This document shows positions 24,468 through 34,075 of a stretch of DNA of 64,000 nt, in pieces. The position numbers and the translations under genes are program-made. The notes beneath the pieces are model-generated. The model saw only the letters and a program-made list of their open reading frames with translations, made no database searches and had not been told where the DNA came from. The DNA comes from CAVPOO01 sp963707015 (GTDB lineage Bacteria; Pseudomonadota; Gammaproteobacteria; Thiohalobacterales; Thiohalobacteraceae): positions 214,156 through 278,155 of the forward strand of contig CAVPOO010000002.1 of assembly GCA_963707015.1 (NCBI GenBank). The letters are read 5' to 3'. Every line of letters starts with the position of its first letter. Position 1 is the first letter of the stretch.

Positions 24468-26714
24468 TCAGCCCTGCCAGGGTGTTTCCTTGAGCCAGTG
24501 CGTGAAGCTTTCGCGCGTGAGCGGACGGCTGACGTGATAACCCTGCACCGCGTCGCAACCCAGGATAGTGAGCAGGTCCCAGACTTCGCCGTCTTCCACG
24601 CCCTCCGCAATCACCTGAAAGCCGAGGTTGTGTCCCAGATCGATGATCGATCTCACGAGCACTGCGTCGTTTTCGTTTTCCGTCATATCCAGGAGGAAGG
24701 ATCGGTCGATCTTGAGCGTGTCAATGGGCAAGCGCTTGAGATGGGCGAGCGACGAGTAACCCGTTCCAAAGTCGTCAATGGCCACGCCGACGCGCTCGTC
24801 ACTCAGTTGAGACAGGATTGCCGATCCGTGTTCGAGATCGGACATGAGGGTATCTTCGGTGATCTCGATTTCCAGGCACTCGCCATCCACGCCAGCCTCT
24901 TTGAGCGCGCACTGCACATGATCAAGAAGCCGCGGCGTCCGGAACGACCGTGCAGATACATTGACCGATATCGGAATGTGCGTGCCCGCCAGCCACCATT
25001 CCTTGCACTGGCGCAGCGCGGTTACCAGGACCCAATTGGTAATCGGCGTCATCAATCCGGCCTGCTCGGCAACCTGGAGAAAACAATTCGGCTCGAGCAG
25101 CCCTTCCTCCGGATGCCTCCAGCGCAACAGGGCCTCGGCGCCAGACACGCGCATGCGGTGGATATCCACCTTGGGCTGATAGTGCAGCTCGAATTCGCCG
25201 CGCTCCAGTGCCCGCCGCAGTTGTCCGGATAACTGCAGAGGACGCACGCTACTGGCATCCTTGCCGGGATCATAGAACAGAGATCCGAGACCGCCCTGCT
25301 TGGCGCGGTACATGGCAATATCCGCATGGCTCAACAATCTGTCGACATCCTCGCCATGCTCAGGATACACCGCTATCCCAATCGAAGCCCCCAAAAAGAA
25401 CTCCTGATCCTGGCAGTAAAATGCCTCACGGAAACATGCCAGGACCGTCTCGGCAACGCGTTTCCCGGCCTTGCGGGGATCTTCAGCACAGGGCAGCAGA
25501 ATCGCAAACTCATCACCACCCAGGCGGGCCAGGGTATCTGAATCGCGCAAAACCTGACGCAAGCGGGCAGCCACTTCCCTGAGCAAGTCATCGCCCGCGG
25601 GATGGCCCAGCGTGTCATTGACCATCTTGAAATGGTTGAGATCGAGCAGCATGAGCACGACCCTGCTGTCACCCGTGCGCCGCGCAGCAGCAATTGCCTG
25701 GTTGGCGCGGTCATACCACAGCGGGCGGTTGGCGAGATTCGTCAGTTCGTCAGTTGTTGCCAGGTGCTCGAGCCTTGCCAGGGTCGCGCGGTTTTCGGTA
25801 ATGTCCTCCATGACTGCATCGACGCGTTCAACAGCCTGCTCGCCTCCTGGGCAGGCATAGAACATAAGCCGGTACCATCGTTCAGCACCGTCATCGGTAA
25901 GCATTCTGGCCTCGACCGCCGCCCGTCCTCCTTCCCGGGCCCGCTCCCAGGCCGCCAGAATACTTTCACGGTCGTCGGCACGAAAACGACTGAGGACCGG
26001 GACCGGACCGGATACATCACCATGGACAAAGGCCTCCGCGGCGGAACTGACATACAGCAGCTGACAGGTGTCGGCCGCCGCAGACCAGAGTAACTGAGGG
26101 ATATTGGCGAGCAGGTCCCTGATCCGCGCGTAGTCCGCCTGGGCACGAACCATCTCTTGCTGCAAACCCGTGTATTCCTCGTCCCAATAGGCTTGAAGTA
26201 TGAGCCCCAGGTCAAGAAAGACACGCTTGCTCAGGGCCGCGTGCAATCGCTGACGATCAGCTTGCGGGATCTCCGGCATCGCGGACACACGTTCCAGAAG
26301 ATGATTCAGATAGAGCCGGTAGGCGCCTATGACCCATACGGGCTTGACCTGTCTTTTGAAATAGCGCCCTCCGACGGCATGAATGTCGCCAGCGGGTTCC
26401 TCGTTAAGCAGGCTGAGAAGATGGTGAAGCTGGGATTTGATCAGGTTGCCAATATCACCGCCGTTGCGCTCGTAGGCGTAGAGCACCTCGGCAATTTCCG
26501 GAAGATCGAACAGATAATTGTAGAACGCTTCCGCAAACTGGCCGGCCTGACGGCTGAGGATATCCTGGTATCTCGCCAGGACCTCAAGATCATCAGCACC
26601 CAGTTGGAGGATGTAGTTGAACGCCTTGCGCTGCGTCTGGCCCTTACCCTTTAGCTGGGCGGCCACACGCGCCGGGGTTCGCTTCCTCCGCCTACGCTTT
26701 TTCCGGTCTTCCAT
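24468..26714 (-). CDS. Globin-coupled GGDEF-EAL protein (c-di-GMP synthase/phosphodiesterase)
   Basis: From ATG 26714 the protein is 748 residues; a longer frame begins at 26840. A basic N-terminus is followed by a globin-coupled sensor domain (about 25-190) with a heme-proximal-type SQLHHLL segment, a PAS-like section (about 195-330), GGDEF (LGGDEFAILL, near 396) and EAL (GAEALLRW, near 524) domains. The GGDEF motif is intact and preceded by RDSD, a product-inhibition I-site. The EAL domain retains DDFGTGYSS. Both activities are therefore plausible. It lies between fliK and fliL on the same strand, so oxygen or NO could influence c-di-GMP at the flagellum. Net activity cannot be told from sequence. 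Confidence 0.92.
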   Translation of the reverse strand: MEDRKKRRRRKRTPARVAAQLKGKGQTQRKAFNYILQLGADDLEVLARYQDILSRQAGQFAEAFYNYLFDLPEIAEVLYAYERNGGDIGNLIKSQLHHLLSLLNEEPAGDIHAVGGRYFKRQVKPVWVIGAYRLYLNHLLERVSAMPEIPQADRQRLHAALSKRVFLDLGLILQAYWDEEYTGLQQEMVRAQADYARIRDLLANIPQLLWSAAADTCQLLYVSSAAEAFVHGDVSGPVPVLSRFRADDRESILAAWERAREGGRAAVEARMLTDDGAERWYRLMFYACPGGEQAVERVDAVMEDITENRATLARLEHLATTDELTNLANRPLWYDRANQAIAAARRTGDSRVVLMLLDLNHFKMVNDTLGHPAGDDLLREVAARLRQVLRDSDTLARLGGDEFAILLPCAEDPRKAGKRVAETVLACFREAFYCQDQEFFLGASIGIAVYPEHGEDVDRLLSHADIAMYRAKQGGLGSLFYDPGKDASSVRPLQLSGQLRRALERGEFELHYQPKVDIHRMRVSGAEALLRWRHPEEGLLEPNCFLQVAEQAGLMTPITNWVLVTALRQCKEWWLAGTHIPISVNVSARSFRTPRLLDHVQCALKEAGVDGECLEIEITEDTLMSDLEHGSAILSQLSDERVGVAIDDFGTGYSSLAHLKRLPIDTLKIDRSFLLDMTENENDAVLVRSIIDLGHNLGFQVIAEGVEDGEVWDLLTILGCDAVQGYHVSRPLTRESFTHWLKETPWQG

Positions 26715-26942
26715 GTTGTAGTTATTTGGTACCCTTGCAACGAGGGTACGGACCAGCAATGTGTCCTGAAGGGCCCTACGCTTCCTTTGCCGCCCTGAAT
26801 CACTCCGGACACACCACCTTGCACACCCGCCTGTGCGCAAACCGTCCGCTGACCCCTGGTTTCGTCGCGTGGAACGTTGTTGTTTTGATCGGTTAAGGAC
26901 AGGCGGAAACTATCATATTTGACGCATTATTCCTATGCCCCA

Positions 26943-26966
26943 CACGCACTGCCGACGCAGTGCGTG
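26943..26966 (-). terminator. Hairpin downstream of fliK
   Basis: CACGCACTGC and GCAGTGCGTG form a perfect 10-bp stem with a 4-base loop, 42 bases after the fliK stop. No U-run follows on the minus strand. It may attenuate read-through from fliK into the globin-coupled GGDEF-EAL gene. Confidence 0.55.
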
Positions 26967-27008
26967 CAGGCCTGGATGACCGCCAAACGGAAGACAAACA
27001 TAATAAAT

Positions 27009-28208
27009 TCAAGCGAATAAATCGATCACCCCGCGCGGCCTCAGTCCAATGGCTGTCTCGATCACAGTACCCTCGTCGTGTTCCATAAGGTCGGCCGTGG
27101 CGAACCCTGCCGGGTCATCTCGCCCGCCGTGCCCGGCATTCGGCTGCCCGGAGGAATGCCGGGAAACGTTAACATCGCCCAGATCCAGGCCCGCGTTGCC
27201 GAACATGTCGCGGAGTCTCGGTATGGCGGCCTCAAGTGCCTCGCGGACGCTGGCATGCTGAGCCGAAAACGAGACCTGCGCCTGATCTCCTTGCATGTTG
27301 ATACGCACCTCGATCGGACCCAATTCCGGTGGATTCAACCTGATCGCCGCACCTTGCAGCCGCTGATTCACCATCCACATCACCCGGTCACCGATGGCAC
27401 CATCCCAGCCGGTCTGCCGGAAGTGCATATCCAGGCTCATGGATGGCACAGTCGTGCTGGTAACTGCGCTATGCACGTCGGTATTGACTGCTGCCAGCAA
27501 CGGCGTCATGTGCATCGTCATGACCGCCGTTCCCTGCCCCTCGGTCAGCGGCTGAATGGCCGCGAACTGCGCCGTTGGTAGGGTAGCCGCGAGTGAATTC
27601 GAGGGATGTGCGGGCAACTCGGACCGTATTGCCGCGAGAAATTCACTATGGACGGCCTCCTGAACCGTGGCAGACGGGGCACCGCTTGTATCTCCCCCAG
27701 CGAGAGCCGATCCTTGACCCGAGGTGAGAGTTGAATTGATCATCGGGCGATCCAGATTACCCGAAAGCACAGCGGTCGAATCACTGTTGGATCTACCGGG
27801 TGTGCCGGTAAGGCTTCGCAACGACTCAGCCGGTGTAACAGGAAGTATGCTCATCGTTCCTGTATCGCCCGCCTCACCCGGCATCTCATCGAGTGATTCG
27901 ATGATTTCCGGCGAAAGTCCCGCAAGTTTCACTGGATCGAAGTTGCCGGAGTGCGGCAAGTCCTTGCCCGTCTCCACGGCCTGCCCGGAAATATCCTCGA
28001 CTGCCGCTGCGCCTTGAGCTTGTGGGTGTGGCGTGGATTTCTGCGGATTCTGGCCCTTGGCATCGTCCAGCGCCGCCTGCTCGTCCGCCAGCACGGACGA
28101 GAATTTGCCTTTTCCATGAACTAATTGCGCAGAATCATGCGGCTGAGCCTTGACTCCAGGCGGTACCGTGGTCGCTGACTGCAGATCCGGTATGAATGAC
28201 TCCGGCAT
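27009..28208 (-). CDS. fliK: Flagellar hook-length control protein FliK
   Basis: This 399-residue secreted ruler has a long, low-complexity N-terminal part rich in Ser, Thr, Ala, Pro and Gln, and a C-terminal FlhB-interacting domain (about 270-360) with IRLNPPELGPIEVRINMQ and the segment SFSAQHASVREALEAAIPRL. A perfect sigma-54 promoter lies 43 bases upstream. It stands between fliJ and the globin-coupled GGDEF-EAL gene. A second FliK-like gene is at 9443. Confidence 0.93.
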   Translation of the reverse strand: MPESFIPDLQSATTVPPGVKAQPHDSAQLVHGKGKFSSVLADEQAALDDAKGQNPQKSTPHPQAQGAAAVEDISGQAVETGKDLPHSGNFDPVKLAGLSPEIIESLDEMPGEAGDTGTMSILPVTPAESLRSLTGTPGRSNSDSTAVLSGNLDRPMINSTLTSGQGSALAGGDTSGAPSATVQEAVHSEFLAAIRSELPAHPSNSLAATLPTAQFAAIQPLTEGQGTAVMTMHMTPLLAAVNTDVHSAVTSTTVPSMSLDMHFRQTGWDGAIGDRVMWMVNQRLQGAAIRLNPPELGPIEVRINMQGDQAQVSFSAQHASVREALEAAIPRLRDMFGNAGLDLGDVNVSRHSSGQPNAGHGGRDDPAGFATADLMEHDEGTVIETAIGLRPRGVIDLFA

Positions 28209-28250
28209 GGGTGTGTCCCCTGGGTAGCACGCGGATGTTACCTTGACAGG

Positions 28251-28266
28251 GGCAAGTACCGTGCCA
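28251..28266 (-). promoter_or_regulatory. Sigma-54 promoter upstream of fliK
   Basis: The minus strand reads TGGCACG-GTAC-TTGCC, matching the -24/-12 consensus with GG-N10-GC spacing. The start point would be near 28240, about 32 bases before the fliK ATG. It lies in the fliJ-fliK gap. Confidence 0.9.
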
Positions 28267-28279
28267 GGGGTCCCTCAGA

Positions 28280-28726
28280 CTACTGTTTTTCACGGCGATG
28301 TACAGACTGAACCGAATGTTCGTCACATTCATTCTGCTCACGTCGCCGCTCGATGTCCTGTTCCTGGCGCTGATAACGCTCGACTACTTTGTCGAGCGCC
28401 TGAACACGACGGCGCGAATGCAGCCAGTCTTGCCGATGTTTGTCTACTTCCTGACAAGCGCGGGCAATAGCCACTTTCTGTTGTGCAATTGCCTTAGACA
28501 GCCGATCAAGAAACATGCGGTAGTCGCGCAATTGCATTGCATGAAGGCCGCAACTACCGGCCGCTTCGAAACGCCTGGCGTATTCGTCACGGTAGGTCTG
28601 CAACTCAGCCAGCTTCTCCTGCATGTCCGCGAGATGCCTCTGACGCTGGCCGAACTTCCGCGCATCATTGCGCTCGCGATCTTCCGCCAATCTAACGACC
28701 GGTTGCATCCGTTTTGAACGTGCCAT
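28280..28726 (-). CDS. fliJ: Flagellar export chaperone/stalk protein FliJ
   Basis: The protein is 148 residues from ATG 28726, the usual FliJ length. It is almost entirely coiled coil, highly charged (MARSKRMQPVVRLAEDRERN at the start) with heptad-like spacing throughout. It connects the FliI ATPase with FlhA. It follows fliI by ten bases. A longer upstream frame overlaps fliI and is not needed. Confidence 0.9.
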   Translation of the reverse strand: MARSKRMQPVVRLAEDRERNDARKFGQRQRHLADMQEKLAELQTYRDEYARRFEAAGSCGLHAMQLRDYRMFLDRLSKAIAQQKVAIARACQEVDKHRQDWLHSRRRVQALDKVVERYQRQEQDIERRREQNECDEHSVQSVHRREKQ

Positions 28727-28736
28727 CATCCAGTCC

Positions 28737-30104
28737 CTAGGCCCGCGCCACCAAACGTTCCAAGTCATCGAGACTTTCCACCAGTGGCACCTTCTGCCGC
28801 ATATCCTGTTGCAGGAACTCGATCAGCCTAGGGTGATAGGCAATCGCTTCGTCCACTCGCGGATCACTGCCCGCCTGGTAAGCGCCCACACTGATCAGAT
28901 CCCTGTGCCGCTGATAGGTGGAATAGAGCTGCCGAAATCGTCGTGCGGCCTGGAGATGCTGATCGTCAGTTATTTCCGTCATCGCCCGGCTGATCGAAGC
29001 CTCGATATCGATCGCCGGGTATTGACCCGCCTCGGCCATTTCACGCGACAGTGCGATATGACCGTCCAATATGGCGCGCGCTGCATCCGCGATCGGATCG
29101 TTCCGGTCATCACCTTCCGTCAGCACCGTGTAGAAGGCCGTGATCGAACCCCCTCCCACATCCCCGTTTCCCGCCCGTTCAACGAGCTGTGGAAGTTTGG
29201 CGAATACCGATGGTGGATAACCCTTGGTCGCCGGTGGTTCTCCTATCGCCAGCGCAATCTCGCGCTGGGCCTGCGCGAACCGCGTCAGAGAATCCATCAG
29301 CAAGAGTACGTGGCGTCCCTGGTCACGGTAGTATTCGGCGATACTGGTCGCCAGCATCGCACCATGCAGACGCATCAGCGGTGAAGTATCGGCCGGCGTC
29401 GCAACCACCACGGACCGCGCCATACCTTCCTCACCGAGGCTGTTCTGGACAAACTCGACAACCTCCCTGCCACGTTCGCCGACAAGACCCACCACGATCA
29501 CGTCGGCGTTCGTGTAGCGCGTCATCATGCCAAGCAGTATGCTTTTTCCCACGCCACTGCCGGCAAACAGGCCCATTCGCTGACCACGACCGACACTGGT
29601 TAACGCATTGATCGATCTGACACCTACGTCCAGTGGTTCACGGATGGGCTGTCGCGAGAGCGGATTTATCGGGCGCCCGGTCAGCGGCACGCTGTGATCC
29701 GCGTGCAGGGCTCCCTTGTCATCAAGCGGCCGTCCCGCACCGTCGAGTACCCTTCCGAGGAGGCTATCGCCAACCTGCGCCTCGCATCCCCGGTCTATGG
29801 GTATAACGCGGGCATTCGGACTCAGACCTCGAATATCGCCCGTTGGCATGAGGTACAAGCGTTCACCCGCAAACCCGACCACCTCCGTCTCGACGCAAGA
29901 TCCATCCAGGTTGGCTATCATGCAACGGCCTCCGATTGCGGCCTGGCAACCTACCGCCTCCAAGGTCAGGCCTACCATCCGATTCAGCTTACCCTCGACG
30001 ACCAGCGGAACCGGTCTCTGTGCCCGCTGCTCGTAACGTGCCAGCCGCTCCCCCCAGGTGTCACGACGATCAGAAGCCCTTCCATGTGGAATTGGCGTTG
30101 GCAC
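28737..30104 (-). CDS. fliI: Flagellum-specific ATPase FliI
   Basis: This 455-residue F1-beta-like ATPase of the export apparatus has Walker A GSGVGKS (182-188), GERGREVVEF (about 218-227), Walker B (HVLLLMDSLTRFAQA) and the family motif GEPPATKGYPPSVFAKLPQL. The GTG start overlaps the fliH stop by one base (TAGTG). Export is energised together with FliH and FliJ. Confidence 0.95.
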   Translation of the reverse strand: MPTPIPHGRASDRRDTWGERLARYEQRAQRPVPLVVEGKLNRMVGLTLEAVGCQAAIGGRCMIANLDGSCVETEVVGFAGERLYLMPTGDIRGLSPNARVIPIDRGCEAQVGDSLLGRVLDGAGRPLDDKGALHADHSVPLTGRPINPLSRQPIREPLDVGVRSINALTSVGRGQRMGLFAGSGVGKSILLGMMTRYTNADVIVVGLVGERGREVVEFVQNSLGEEGMARSVVVATPADTSPLMRLHGAMLATSIAEYYRDQGRHVLLLMDSLTRFAQAQREIALAIGEPPATKGYPPSVFAKLPQLVERAGNGDVGGGSITAFYTVLTEGDDRNDPIADAARAILDGHIALSREMAEAGQYPAIDIEASISRAMTEITDDQHLQAARRFRQLYSTYQRHRDLISVGAYQAGSDPRVDEAIAYHPRLIEFLQQDMRQKVPLVESLDDLERLVARA

Positions 30105-30763
30105 TACTCATCCCCTAAGGGGCGGTCCGATTCCCGCCCTGCACCGAATACCGCTGCAATTACACCGTTCAGTCGGCTCTCTACCGTTGCATCGATGTGT
30201 GAACTGTCACTTGAGACCCGACAGCCACCACGCGACAGAATGGGATCTTCGACAAGTTCCCATGTGCGTTCTCTCTCCGTCAGAGAGAGTGTGTCACGTA
30301 CCAGCGCTGCATCCTCAGGATGCAGGTGCAGGCGAACATTGCGGGCAGCGATGGGCAAGATCCCCATGGCCTCGCGCACGGCCGCCAGAACTTGACCCGG
30401 ATCCGTTCTGATCTCGCGACGTACGATATGGCGGGCCAGCGTTGTCGCCAGAGTTACGAACTGTTGTTCGACCGTATCATCCAGATCGTCCAGCGGCCGG
30501 GACAGTGTTCGCAAAATAGCGTCCAACTCCATGACGCGTGCAGCTACCTCACGCTGCCCTGCTTCCAAGGCCTCACGCCGACCAACGGCGAATCCTTCCA
30601 TACGCGCCTGCTCATGCAACTCCTCCAGTCGCCGCGCCGTCATGGGACTGTGATCGGATCGCGTCACTCTGGCATGGGACTGCACCTCGGGAATCGACCA
30701 GCTTTCGATATCGCCGATCTGCTCGCCAGGGATAACCTTCGAAGTGACGTTCCTATCGTTCAT
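30104..30763 (-). CDS. fliH: Flagellar assembly protein FliH
   Basis: The protein is 219 residues from ATG 30763. A helical N-terminal half (LEELHEQARMEGFAVGRREA) is followed by the V-ATPase E-like C-domain (TLARHIVRREIRTDPGQVLA, then NVRLHLHPEDAALV). FliH regulates FliI. The longer frame to 30940 lacks FliH-like sequence and a ribosome-binding site. This leaves an unusual 207-base gap after fliG. Confidence 0.9.
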   Translation of the reverse strand: MNDRNVTSKVIPGEQIGDIESWSIPEVQSHARVTRSDHSPMTARRLEELHEQARMEGFAVGRREALEAGQREVAARVMELDAILRTLSRPLDDLDDTVEQQFVTLATTLARHIVRREIRTDPGQVLAAVREAMGILPIAARNVRLHLHPEDAALVRDTLSLTERERTWELVEDPILSRGGCRVSSDSSHIDATVESRLNGVIAAVFGAGRESDRPLGDE

Positions 30764-30970
30764 CAGAAATGTTATCCGTATCCTAGCTGTATTCTGAACA
30801 TGAACACTGCAGCGGATACAGAATGTCCTCCGCAACAGCCGCACAACAGACGCTAAAGATGGCTGACCATCAATACTGCCTTCCACCGTTGGGCTATGGC
30901 AGTCACGAACGATCCGCGCTTGCACAAAACGGGATCGCATACCGTGTCTTACTGGTAGCAGTACCCCATG
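30764..30970 (-). other. Unusual gap between fliG and fliH
   Basis: FliG and FliH genes normally abut or overlap; here 207 bases separate them. The gap contains imperfect copies of an ATTCTGTAT-like sequence in opposite orientation near 30788 and 30816, but no clear sigma-54 or sigma-28 promoter. An in-frame extension of fliH crosses it without stops, so a longer FliH cannot be excluded. Confidence 0.4.
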
Positions 30971-31984
30971 CTACACGAACTCATCGCCACCCTTCCCGCC
31001 GAGAGCAATGTCGCCGGCCTCGGCCATGCGCCGTGCGACGGCGAGGATCTCTTTCTGGGCGACCTCTACCTCGCTCAGACGAACCGGACCCTTGGCCTCA
31101 AGGTCGTCGCGCAGCATCTCTGCAGCACGCTTTGACATGTTCCTGAAAATCTTGTCCCGGACTGCCTGATCGGCACCTTTCAGTGCAATAATCAGATTAT
31201 CCGACGATATCTCGCGCAGCAGGGCCTGAATACCGGTGTCGGCAACGTCAATGAGATTGTCGAACACAAACATCAGCTCCTGAATACGCTGCCCCAGCTC
31301 GCCATCAATATCCTTGACCAGATCCATAATCTCGCCTTCACGCGAGCTGTCGACAAAGTTCAGGATATTTGCCGCCGCCTTAATACCACCAACCCGCGAC
31401 GACTGCACATTGCCGCCTGCCCCCGAGAAGTGCCGCTCCATGATTTCGTCGAGTTCCTGAAGTGCCGCGGGTTGAATTCCGTCCAGCATGGCAATCCGCA
31501 TGAGCACGTCGGCAACAACACCCTCGGGCAAAAAGCCAAGCACCTCTGCCGCTTGATCCGAATCGAGGTAAGATAGGACAATTGCCATGATCTGTGGATG
31601 TTCGTGACCAACGATTTCGGCAACTGCTCTTGCATCCATCCATTTCAGCGCTTCCAGGCCTTTTGTATCCCGCCCCAGCAGGATCCGATCAATCAGGTTA
31701 GTACCCTTCTCCTTTCCGAGTGCATCGATCATCACGCTGCGGATGTATTCTTCCGTACCTATCCCCAATGCTGTTTGATTGCCTACGCTATCAGCAAAAT
31801 CGCCGAGGACACCTGCAACTTGTTCCTTGGAGACATTCGTAAGGGTAGCCATTGCAGTGCCCACTCTCTGAACCTCTTTGGGGCCCATATGTTTCAAGAC
31901 CTGCGCGGCCTCGCGTTCACCCAGGCTGAGTAGAAAGATGGCGGCCCTTTCTGTTCCCGAGAATTTTCCCGAAGCTTCAGCCAT
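30971..31984 (-). CDS. fliG: Flagellar motor switch protein FliG
   Basis: This rotor protein, 337 residues from ATG 31984, carries N-domain KFSGTERAAIFLLSLGEREA, the middle domain EHPQIMAIVLSYLDSDQAAE (EHPQ motif) and the C-domain torque helix with charged residues DNLIIALKGADQAVRDKIFR. It overlaps the fliF end by eight bases. All parts needed for torque generation with MotC are present. Confidence 0.96.
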   Translation of the reverse strand: MAEASGKFSGTERAAIFLLSLGEREAAQVLKHMGPKEVQRVGTAMATLTNVSKEQVAGVLGDFADSVGNQTALGIGTEEYIRSVMIDALGKEKGTNLIDRILLGRDTKGLEALKWMDARAVAEIVGHEHPQIMAIVLSYLDSDQAAEVLGFLPEGVVADVLMRIAMLDGIQPAALQELDEIMERHFSGAGGNVQSSRVGGIKAAANILNFVDSSREGEIMDLVKDIDGELGQRIQELMFVFDNLIDVADTGIQALLREISSDNLIIALKGADQAVRDKIFRNMSKRAAEMLRDDLEAKGPVRLSEVEVAQKEILAVARRMAEAGDIALGGKGGDEFV

Positions 31985-33617
31985 TATCACTTACCCAGTT
32001 TTTCATGACCTGCGCGACGCGTTTGGGATCGTTCTGAACCAAACCCTTGGCAGCGGCAATCTGCTGCTCATAACTCTGCTGCTGCGGTGAGGGGAGACTG
32101 ACCTGTGCGCCCGACCCACTCAGCGTTACCTGGTCCTCAGCAAACCCCGCACCCCCGGCCAGAGCCATCTGCGCAGCGCTCGGCAGCACTGCGCCCTTCT
32201 CTGCCAGGCTGCGCATTACGGGTCTGATAACACCGAATATCAGCAGCAGTACCCCGAACGCACCGGCAACCTGTTTCAGCACATTCCATAGCCAGGGTTG
32301 CTCCCACAAGGGAAGATCGGGAAGCGGCTCCATTTCGGGCTGCAGCTGAAAAGCCGCATTGACCACCTGCACGCTGTCGCCTCGTTGTGCATTAAAACCT
32401 ACAGCCTCCTTAACCAGCGTAGTGAACTTGGCAAGCTCCTGGTCCGACCAGGGTTCGCGAACCGGCTTGCCTTTTTCGCCAGTCGCCTGCTTGTTATCAA
32501 GCACCACGGCAATGGATAACCGTCGTACCGATCCACTGGCCAAGCGTGTATGGCTGATGGTCTTGTCAAGCTCGTAGTTACGAATCGTGCTTCGGCTGCT
32601 GTTGCTTGGCTGGCTCACATCTTCCGGTGCACCTCCCGCGCCGGCGGGCGGAACCGGCGCCGCGACGGCACCACCGGGTGGCTGGTTACTTAACGTACCA
32701 GGGACACCGATCGCCGCAAGACCACCCGTGTTCCTGTCCTCACTGGACTGCTCACTCCGCAGTGCCGGAAGGTCCGGATTATAGGTTTCCTGGGTCTTCT
32801 CGGTGACCGTGAAATCGAGTTCCGCCGCCACCTGTGCACGCACCCCACTGCGGCCCACCAAGGGACTCAGAAGATCTTCAATGCGTTTTACATGTGTTTG
32901 TTCGAGCTGACGGTTATAATTGAACTGACCGGTGGTCAGACCCATCGGCTGCGAGTGATCGGAATTCGTGAGCAGCAAGCCGTTCTGATCAACCACCGTA
33001 ACCTGATCCGCACTGAGATGCGGAACGCTCGAGGCCACGAGGTGGACAATCGACCCAACCTGTCCCTCCTCCAGCGACCTTCCGCCATACAGTTCAACTG
33101 TGACCGAGGCAGTTGGCTGTGCCTGTTTACGGATGAATACCGATCGCTTTGGCAAAGCCAGATGAACACGTGCTGATTTGACGTTGCGCAATGTCGCAAT
33201 CGTTCGGGATATCTCACCTTCCAGTGCCCGCTGGTAACGCGCATTTTCGATGAACTGGCTGGTACCGAAACCCTGATCCTCATCGAGCAATTCAAACCCA
33301 CTGCCCGTGCCCTTGGGCAGTCCGTCACTAGCCAGCTGCAGTCGAGCCCGATGGACGTCTGGCCCTGACACAAGAAGCGCGCCGCTTGATTCATCGAGCT
33401 TGTACGGGATACCCGCCTTGTCAAGCGCTTCCATTACTTGACTCGCATCCCGGTCAGACAGCTTACCGTACAGAAGACTGAAACTTGGGGACTGCGACCA
33501 CAGCACAACCGCCACGCCCACGGCTACGCTCGCCGCCAGACCAATCATCAGACCAATCTGGCGCAATGCCGGCAACCCCGAAAACCCTGCAATCGTTTCC
33601 TGCTTCACCAGAGCCAT
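31977..33617 (-). CDS. fliF: Flagellar MS-ring protein FliF
   Basis: The 546-residue MS-ring subunit has two membrane helices (about 25-45 and 448-468), ring-building domains with GLPKGTGSGFELLDE and QRALEGEISRTIATLRNVKS, and a C-terminal cytoplasmic FliG-binding tail ending in KRVAQVMKNWVSDNG. The ATG at 33617 is preferred over a TTG at 33623. It follows fliE. Confidence 0.95.
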   Translation of the reverse strand: MALVKQETIAGFSGLPALRQIGLMIGLAASVAVGVAVVLWSQSPSFSLLYGKLSDRDASQVMEALDKAGIPYKLDESSGALLVSGPDVHRARLQLASDGLPKGTGSGFELLDEDQGFGTSQFIENARYQRALEGEISRTIATLRNVKSARVHLALPKRSVFIRKQAQPTASVTVELYGGRSLEEGQVGSIVHLVASSVPHLSADQVTVVDQNGLLLTNSDHSQPMGLTTGQFNYNRQLEQTHVKRIEDLLSPLVGRSGVRAQVAAELDFTVTEKTQETYNPDLPALRSEQSSEDRNTGGLAAIGVPGTLSNQPPGGAVAAPVPPAGAGGAPEDVSQPSNSSRSTIRNYELDKTISHTRLASGSVRRLSIAVVLDNKQATGEKGKPVREPWSDQELAKFTTLVKEAVGFNAQRGDSVQVVNAAFQLQPEMEPLPDLPLWEQPWLWNVLKQVAGAFGVLLLIFGVIRPVMRSLAEKGAVLPSAAQMALAGGAGFAEDQVTLSGSGAQVSLPSPQQQSYEQQIAAAKGLVQNDPKRVAQVMKNWVSDNG

Positions 33618-33678
33618 AGTCAATCCACGCCTTCTGAGATCCAGAGATGTCTCTCGCTACTCCGCACGCGCAACTTGT

Positions 33679-34002
33679 TTACATTCGCAGGTTCATTATT
33701 TCCTGGTAAGCCTGGACCAGTTTATTCCGAACTTCGGTCATAGCCTGAAACGAAAGGCTCGCTTTCTGCAACGCGACCATGACCTCCGCGAGATCTACGT
33801 CTGGGTCTTGGCGCACGAACGCCTCACTGAGATCTCCGGCCGTCAACTTGTTATCGTTTACCTGTTGCACAGACTGCTTGAGCAAATCGGCAAATCCCGG
33901 CTTGTCTGGCTCTTCCGGCGTCTGCACCGCATTACTGCCCTGTGCAGCGGCGGCCATGGTACGCATCTGTGAAAGCAACTGATTAATATCGATGTTACTC
34001 AT
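33679..34002 (-). CDS. fliE: Flagellar rod/MS-ring junction protein FliE
   Basis: The 107-residue protein has the FliE C-terminal signature: ADLLKQSVQQVNDNKLTAGD followed by DLAEVMVALQKASLSFQAMT and NKLVQAYQEIMNLRM. It heads the fliE-F-G-H-I-J gene run. AGGAGG lies 6 bases before the ATG. No strong sigma-54 site was found in the 73 bases to fleR. Confidence 0.95.
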   Translation of the reverse strand: MSNIDINQLLSQMRTMAAAAQGSNAVQTPEEPDKPGFADLLKQSVQQVNDNKLTAGDLSEAFVRQDPDVDLAEVMVALQKASLSFQAMTEVRNKLVQAYQEIMNLRM

Positions 34003-34075
34003 CCCAGCCTCCTGATCACGCGTCCATTGCGATCATCCGAGAAACCCACCGTGGTGCAATATTGGCTGTTAGGAA

